64,000 nucleotides of DNA from JAJEAO01 sp963667635. Lineage in GTDB: Bacteria; Acidobacteriota; Vicinamibacteria; Marinacidobacterales; Marinacidobacteraceae. Position numbers and translations under genes: made by a program. Location of the stretch: contig OZ246946.1 in the NCBI GenBank assembly GCA_965232015.1, positions 3,720,001 to 3,784,000 of the forward strand, given 5' to 3'. Positions 59,269 to 64,000 of the stretch are shown piece by piece. The notes below the pieces were generated by a model. It searched no databases and was not told where the DNA came from. It was given only the letters and a program-made list of their open reading frames with translations. Numbering within the stretch: the first letter of the stretch is position 1; each line of letters begins with the position of its first letter.

Positions 59269-61226
59269 GCGACAAAGTAGGTCTGGAGCTGAAGTTTCTG
59301 GGAGCGTTGGTCGAACAGCTCGGAGCGCAGATGTATCCCAGTGCCACCGCGACGATCGCCGAGCTCATCTCCAATGCGTGGGACGCCGACGCCGCGAACG
59401 TGTGGGTACAGTTTCCCTTCGGCGAGCCGTGGACGGAGAGCTCCAAGATCGTCGTGCTTGACGATGGGCACGGCATGACCCACACCGAGGCGGCGGATCA
59501 GTACCTTGTCGTCGGTCGCAAGCGTAGGGTAGAAGCGAACTCGGACCGGTCCCGAGGGGGTCGGCCTCTTCACGGACGAAAGGGGATCGGCAAACTGGCG
59601 GCTTTCGGGACGGCGCGGATTCTCGAGTGCTACAGCGTGGCCCAGGCCTCACCGACGGAAGAGGTGCATCCGATTGACTTTCGTTTGAACTACGACCACA
59701 TCCGCCTTCGACGGGCGGGAGGCAGCTACGCGGCGGAGCGCGCTCGCGATCTGTCCTCTCTGGTGTCGCCGTGTGGCAAAGACATCGTCCACGGCACGCG
59801 CATCACCTTGTCCGGACTCCGCATGAAGCGAGCCATCGGAGAGGAGCGTTTTCTCAACTCCATGTCGAGGCGCTTCGCTCTGGACGCGAACAGGATGCGA
59901 ATCTTCTTTAACGGTAAGCCACTCTCACGCTTCAACTACAACGTGCAGATTCGACTGCCTCGCGACATGACAGGCGACAGGTCCAGAAGAAGCCTGCACG
60001 TGGATGGTGATTGGGCAACTGAAGAGCTCTCCGATGGCCAACGGGTTCGGTGGTGGATCGGATTCACAGAGAGGCCGCTGGCGGACGAGGGCCAGCGCGG
60101 GATATCGGTGATTGCGCGTGGAAAGATGGCTCAGCGGCCGTTTCACTTCGAGCGGGTCGGTGGCGTGTCGAATCAGCTCGGACTCGAATACATGGTTGGG
60201 GAGGTGGAGGCGAATTGGCTAGACCAGGGTCTGGATATCGAGGAGGATCGAATCCAGGCGAATAGAGACCAACTGAGGCTGGAGGACGATACTCTGGATC
60301 CCTTCCTTGCGTGGGGGCGCAAGTTGGTGGCATGGTCTCTTCGAGAGCGCCGCGAGCTGCGCACGGGAACGGTGAAGGAAGAGATCGACGCCGAGCTAGA
60401 GGCGCTGCTAGCACCGTTCACGACGGATCAGCGTAAGGCGCTCCGTCGTATTCCGACTGCCCTTGCGGCAACAGAGATGTCGCCCGCCGAAGTCATGCGA
60501 GTCATGCACGAAGTGGTGAACGCGCGCGATGACCAACTCGTGCGTCAGATGTGGGAAGATATCGACAAGGAGGCACCCGACGCACAGGTCCTGATCTGGG
60601 ACGTCATCCATCGGTTCGGGCTTATTGACGCGCGTCGTAACCAGACGATCATCGAGACGAGGCTCAAGGCTATCGATCAGCTGAAAACATACGTGGAAGA
60701 GGGGGCGAAGGAAGTGCCGACCATTCACCGGCACATCAAGGAGAATATCTGGTTGCTCGACCCACGTTGGCACCTATTGGGAGATGAGGTTCGCGTGGAG
60801 AAGCTGGGGATCAAGTATGAGCCCGATCCGGATGTAGGGAAGCGCATGGACTTTCTGTTCGCGATGCAGCCTTCGGCCCCGTCAGCCGTGGATGAGATCC
60901 TCGTTGTCGAGATCAAGCGGGCCAAGACGAGTGGCGGGCGCGTTTACAAGGCATCCGCCGGGGAGGTGGCGAAGTTCCTAGACTATCTTGGCCAGGTTAA
61001 GGAATGGTGCGCGCACGACAAGAACCCGCCCAAGATTAGCGGCATCATGATAGCAGCGGGGTTTACGGATGGGGCTAGCATGAGAAAAAACTTGGAGATG
61101 CCAGGCGTCCGGTCCCACTACCGCACGTGGAACAGAGTGATCAACGAGACGGAACGCCTGCATCGCGGATGGCTCACGGTGGCGACGAAACGGGCGGACT
61201 TGACACGTGCTGAGGCTGGACTGTAG
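59265..61226 (+). CDS. GHKL (MORC/Hsp90-like) ATPase fused to a PD-(D/E)XK-like nuclease domain
   Basis: A 653-residue protein. The Bergerat ATP site is clear: N-box AELISNAWDADA (Glu33, Asn37), G1 box LDDGHGM (Asp67), G2 box HGRKGIGKLAAFG (104-115) and G3 box HGTRITLSGL near 180. A second domain at about 180-350 resembles the S5-type transducer of MORC/Hsp90 proteins. The C-terminal part has KRMDFLF followed by ILVVEIKRAK near residues 525-550, a D...ExK pattern of PD-(D/E)XK nucleases. GTG 59265 overlaps the methyltransferase stop. MORC-like ATPases are known in restriction-modification loci; this makes a restriction role likely but untested. Confidence 0.8.
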   Translation: MSDKVGLELKFLGALVEQLGAQMYPSATATIAELISNAWDADAANVWVQFPFGEPWTESSKIVVLDDGHGMTHTEAADQYLVVGRKRRVEANSDRSRGGRPLHGRKGIGKLAAFGTARILECYSVAQASPTEEVHPIDFRLNYDHIRLRRAGGSYAAERARDLSSLVSPCGKDIVHGTRITLSGLRMKRAIGEERFLNSMSRRFALDANRMRIFFNGKPLSRFNYNVQIRLPRDMTGDRSRRSLHVDGDWATEELSDGQRVRWWIGFTERPLADEGQRGISVIARGKMAQRPFHFERVGGVSNQLGLEYMVGEVEANWLDQGLDIEEDRIQANRDQLRLEDDTLDPFLAWGRKLVAWSLRERRELRTGTVKEEIDAELEALLAPFTTDQRKALRRIPTALAATEMSPAEVMRVMHEVVNARDDQLVRQMWEDIDKEAPDAQVLIWDVIHRFGLIDARRNQTIIETRLKAIDQLKTYVEEGAKEVPTIHRHIKENIWLLDPRWHLLGDEVRVEKLGIKYEPDPDVGKRMDFLFAMQPSAPSAVDEILVVEIKRAKTSGGRVYKASAGEVAKFLDYLGQVKEWCAHDKNPPKISGIMIAAGFTDGASMRKNLEMPGVRSHYRTWNRVINETERLHRGWLTVATKRADLTRAEAGL

Positions 61227-61565
61227 AGATTCGGATTCCGATGTGTCGGTAATGCGGATACCCGGGTGTGGTGACGGGAGGGGCGGGATTCCGGTCGCCA
61301 GTCAACGCGGTGGACCCATCGCCCCGCAGAAGCAACTGGATCGGTGGCTGAACGCGTCAAGCGAACTCCGCGGGTTCGGTTCCGGGCGGGCGCTTACTCG
61401 CCTCACTCGGCTTCACGCGGACCGGCGGGAGCCCTCCCAACGTCTTGCTCAGGGGACGAGATAAGCGAGTACCCATATGATGTATGACACGGGCTGGCCC
61501 AAATCGCGGTTAGTTCAACGATTCATGCTTGCGGGGCGGGCAATGACCTGCCAGAATGTCCTTAG
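61227..61565. other. Gap between the GHKL-nuclease gene and the IS1595-type transposase
   Basis: This 339-base stretch has no gene I can support. A short frame at 61207-61464 overlaps the end of the GHKL gene and has no ribosome site or recognisable motif. The left end of the IS1595-type element should lie in the right half of this gap, but I could not match terminal inverted repeats with the sequence near 62529-62540. Confidence 0.5.
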
Positions 61566-62528
61566 ATGGCACGGAACGCCCCCGCACGGCACTACCGAGT
61601 GGGCCTCTCCCTCGGGATATCGTCCGGCTCTTCCCTCAGTGATGCCGTCGCCCATGATGGGTTCGTTCCTGTCCGTTGCCCGGATGGACCACGTTGCCCC
61701 CGCGTGCGACGCGGCCAACGTGCTCGCGGGCGCGAGGCATCCCACCATGCCCTTCCGCTGCTGCCCATGCCGGAGCCATTTCTCTGTTCGGCAGGGAAAG
61801 GGCATGGGCGCTCGAAGCTCGGGTATCAGGTCTGGGGTATAGCCGTCTATGTGCTCACCACCGGGCTAACGGCCCGGTCTTCCATGCAGTTGCACCGTGA
61901 CCTCGGCGTGACGCAGAAGTCGCCGTGGTACTGCGCCCACCGCATCCGGAGGACTTGGGGCGACAGCCCGGCCATATGGTTCGCAGGCCTCGTCGAGATT
62001 GACGAGACCTACTTCGCGGGCACGAAGACGAACATGCCGAAGCCGAACTGGAAGCGGCAGGCCATGACCGGCACGGGCACCGTCGGAAGGACGGCAGTGG
62101 CGGGAGTCAAGGATTGGTACGCGGGCGAGGTGGTCGCCACCGTCGTCTCCCGCACGGACGCCGAGCCGCTCCAGCGGTTCGCCCGGGTAGTGGTGGAGCC
62201 GGGCTCCACCATCATCACCGATGACCACGGCGGATATCGCGGGCTCCGGGACTACACCCACGCCCCCGCCAAGCACTCGGCCGGCGAGTGTGTCCGAAGG
62301 CAGGCCCATACCAAGGGGATCGAGTCATGCTGGAGCATGCTGAAGCGCCGGTACATCGGCACCCACCACTATATGAGCGTGAAGCATTCGGAGCGGTATG
62401 TGGACGAGTTCTCGGGGCGGAACAACATGCCGGACGCAGACACGCTCAACCAGATGGACGCACTCGCCGGTGGATTCGTCGGGAAGCGGTCACGCTATGG
62501 TGACCTGCCGGCCAAGGTACCACGATGA
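61566..62528 (+). pseudogene. IS1595-type transposase with a scrambled zinc ribbon
   Basis: A 320-codon open frame. The C-terminal DDE domain is typical: VEIDETYFAG (first Asp), IITDDHGGYRGL (second Asp) and HTKGIESCWSMLKRRYIGTHHYMS (Glu). The N-terminal zinc ribbon is partly out of frame: VRCPDGPRCPR is in the main frame, then an extra G near 61704 shifts the next part (CDAANVLAGARHPTMPFRC, then CPCRSHFSVRQGK) to another frame until about 61800, where the main frame resumes at GHGRSKLGYQVW. The frame never meets a stop, but the second CxxC knuckle is lost, so activity is doubtful. Confidence 0.78.
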
Positions 62529-62537
62529 AGAGATCGA

Positions 62538-63650
62538 ATGGCCGCTAACAGGTCTCTTACACGCGCCAAGCGAGCGAGGAACGACGAGTTCTACACGCAA
62601 CTCCCCGATATAGAGAACGAGCTCCGTCACTACACACAGCATTTCCGCGGCAAGGTGGTTTACTGCAACTGCGACGATCCTCGCGTCTCCAACTTCTTTC
62701 ATTATTTCTCCTACAACTTCAAACGGTTGGGCTTGAAGCGTCTTATCACCGCCTGCTACAAGAACCAAGCTCGTGACCTTTTCAGTCGCCACGACTCGGA
62801 GCGAGCAATATGGCTCGAATACACGGGTAACCCTAGGGGTGGCAGACTGCCCGAAGTTAGAGACATTGGCATCCGTGAGTTCGAAGGGGACGGAGATTTT
62901 CGAAGTAGCGAGTGCATCAGGCTCTTAGCGCAGGCTGATATTGTGGTGACGAACCCGCCCTTCTCGTTGTTTCGTCAGTACCTGCGGCAATTGATACAAC
63001 ACGGCAAGAGGTTCCTGATTCTAGGAAGCCAGAACGCGATCACATACAAGGAAGTGTTTCCCTTAATCAAGGATAACAAGGTTTGGCTGGGTGTCACGCC
63101 GAAGGGTCAAGATATGCTGTTCGATGTGCCGGAGGACTACGCAGAGATACTAGAGACCACTGCGAGGGAAGGGAGCGCCTATAGAGTCGTCAACGGAGTC
63201 ATCAAGGGACGCTTAGGTAACGCCGCATGGTTCACTAATCTCAACCACGCCAAGCGGCAGGAACAGTTGATCCTCTACCGCAGGTATTCACCAAACGAGT
63301 ACCCGCACTACGACAACTACGATGCGATCAATGTCGATAAGGTGGCTGATATCCCGGACGACTACGGTGGCCCAATGGGAGTTCCCATTACGTTTCTTGA
63401 CCGGTATAATCCCGATCAATTCGAGATATTGGGAATAGCAAAAACATGGTTTGGAGCGGCGACAAAGACGTACCTGCCCCAAGTGCAGATCAGCGGGTCG
63501 GGCAAGCGAAGCCAAGTTACCAAGCTGAATGATGGTCCAGTTCTTCGAATAGACGGTCCGATAAAGAAGACACACTACACGGTTGATGGATACCACTACA
63601 GGCAGGTCTATGCGCGAATCCTCATCCGTAATAGGAGACTGAAATCGTGA
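62538..63650 (+). CDS. EcoRI-type adenine-specific DNA methyltransferase
   Basis: A 370-residue N6-adenine methyltransferase of the M.EcoRI family. The N-terminal RAKRARNDEFYTQLPDIENE and VVYCNCDDPRVSNFFHYFS are family hallmarks, and the catalytic motif IV reads VVTNPPFSLF near residue 138. GNAAWFTNLNH follows near 225. G+C is close to 50%, well below the left part of the window. The GTG of the DUF262 gene overlaps its stop, so the two form a unit. No EcoRI-like endonuclease is visible in the window. Confidence 0.9.
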   Translation: MAANRSLTRAKRARNDEFYTQLPDIENELRHYTQHFRGKVVYCNCDDPRVSNFFHYFSYNFKRLGLKRLITACYKNQARDLFSRHDSERAIWLEYTGNPRGGRLPEVRDIGIREFEGDGDFRSSECIRLLAQADIVVTNPPFSLFRQYLRQLIQHGKRFLILGSQNAITYKEVFPLIKDNKVWLGVTPKGQDMLFDVPEDYAEILETTAREGSAYRVVNGVIKGRLGNAAWFTNLNHAKRQEQLILYRRYSPNEYPHYDNYDAINVDKVADIPDDYGGPMGVPITFLDRYNPDQFEILGIAKTWFGAATKTYLPQVQISGSGKRSQVTKLNDGPVLRIDGPIKKTHYTVDGYHYRQVYARILIRNRRLKS

Positions 63651-64000
63651 AGGTCGAACCGACGAAGATCACTGTCCGTGACCTTGTGAAAGACTACCAT
63701 GATGACGGTGCCGGTGGAGTGGTAGGTTATGGCGGCACACTTGACATCCGGCCGCCGTTCCAACGTGAGTTCGTCTATACTGGTAAACAGCGTGATGCCG
63801 TCATGGAGACAATCAACAAGGGCTTTCCGCTGAACGTCATGTACTGGTCGGCTAGGAACGATCGGACCTACGAGATCATTGACGGCCAGCAGCGGACCAT
63901 TTCCATCGCACAATATGTGAAGGGCGACTACTCCGTTGACGGGCTGTACTTCGACAATCTCCAGGATGACGAGCAGAGGCGGATCCTCGGTTACCAGCTA
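63647..64000 (+). CDS. DUF262 (GmrSD-type) protein, 5' part (3' end outside window)
   Basis: The first 118 codons of a ParB/Srx-fold DUF262 protein. LDIRPPFQREFVYTGKQRDA and EIIDGQQRTISIAQYV are its signature, with the DGQQR nucleotide-binding motif. In GmrSD-type restriction enzymes this domain binds NTP and is joined to a DUF1524/HNH nuclease; the rest would be past base 64,000. GTG 63647-63649 overlaps the methyltransferase stop (GTGA). Together they probably form a modification/restriction pair. Confidence 0.85.
   Translation, partial: MKVEPTKITVRDLVKDYHDDGAGGVVGYGGTLDIRPPFQREFVYTGKQRDAVMETINKGFPLNVMYWSARNDRTYEIIDGQQRTISIAQYVKGDYSVDGLYFDNLQDDEQRRILGYQL

Noticed and set aside
61794..61800. 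Programmed -1 frameshifting at GGGAAAG as the normal way to make the IS1595-type transposase
   Set aside because: The upstream zinc-ribbon frame is itself reached only through a separate +1 change near 61704, so two indels explain the pattern better. I kept it as part of a finding but not as a call.
1..64000. tRNA, rRNA or tmRNA genes
   Set aside because: I looked through the larger gaps and saw no cloverleaf-like or rRNA-like sequence; without a covariance search I cannot exclude a tRNA on either strand entirely.

Overview
The window is about 70% G+C over positions 1 to 58,000, with dense gene packing and many ATGA/GTGA stop-start overlaps. It carries lipoprotein signals, a predicted outer-membrane beta-barrel, futalosine-type menaquinone genes, a large BNR-repeat secreted protein, a DUF4097 lipoprotein and a P1-family peptidase. 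This combination fits a diderm such as Gemmatimonadota or Acidobacteriota. That assignment is inference from gene content, not from a marker gene.

Layout. 1-3399 (+): 3' end of glyA, a DinG-type helicase and a YggS-type PLP protein. 3409-15647 (-): a housekeeping block read right to left: UbiA-type prenyltransferase, UbiX, mqnE, mqnA, mqnC, a CNNM/CorC protein, tilS, ftsH, cdaA, ybbR (cdaR-like) and lepB. 15925-22506: a small unknown gene and a Liv-type ABC importer (livFGMH plus two substrate-binding lipoproteins). 22601-30225 (+): a SerK/SbnI-like protein, yebC, then ruvC-ruvA-(membrane MutS homologue)-ruvB and queA. 30366-32906: an IS1634-like element lying against a broken hicA and an intact hicB. 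32993-36700: BNR-repeat protein and a ParS/MbcA-like antitoxin. 36743-43836 (-): a three-gene unit in which a DUF4011-helicase-Vsr protein sits between two paralogous PLP enzymes, one of them a predicted lipoprotein. 44106-50338 (+): acyl-CoA carboxylase / AtuA-like / enoyl-CoA hydratase operon. 50565-58213: mixed genes including DUF4097, P1 peptidase, aldehyde dehydrogenase, a beta-barrel protein and TenA. 58219-64000 (+): an acquired island of falling G+C with a C5-cytosine methyltransferase coupled to a GHKL-ATPase/nuclease, a degraded IS1595-type transposase, and an EcoRI-type adenine methyltransferase coupled to a DUF262 protein that runs off the window.

Two families of interspersed palindromic repeats stand out. 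Family 1 (elements at 10483-10702, 12674-12990, 15700-15782 and 28795-29098, with a related element at 43872-44093) has terminal inverted repeats built on CAGCCTGTGGA and internal hairpin units. Family 2 (23442-23649 and 30142-30348) shares a long near-identical core with two strong stem-loops. Members sit exactly at gene edges and supply the stop codons of mqnC and queA.

The best candidates for an undescribed system are the methyltransferase/GHKL-nuclease pair at 58219-61226 and the PLP-helicase-PLP unit at 36743-43836. Smaller novelties are the tandem repeats that multiply start codons in front of lepB and livF.
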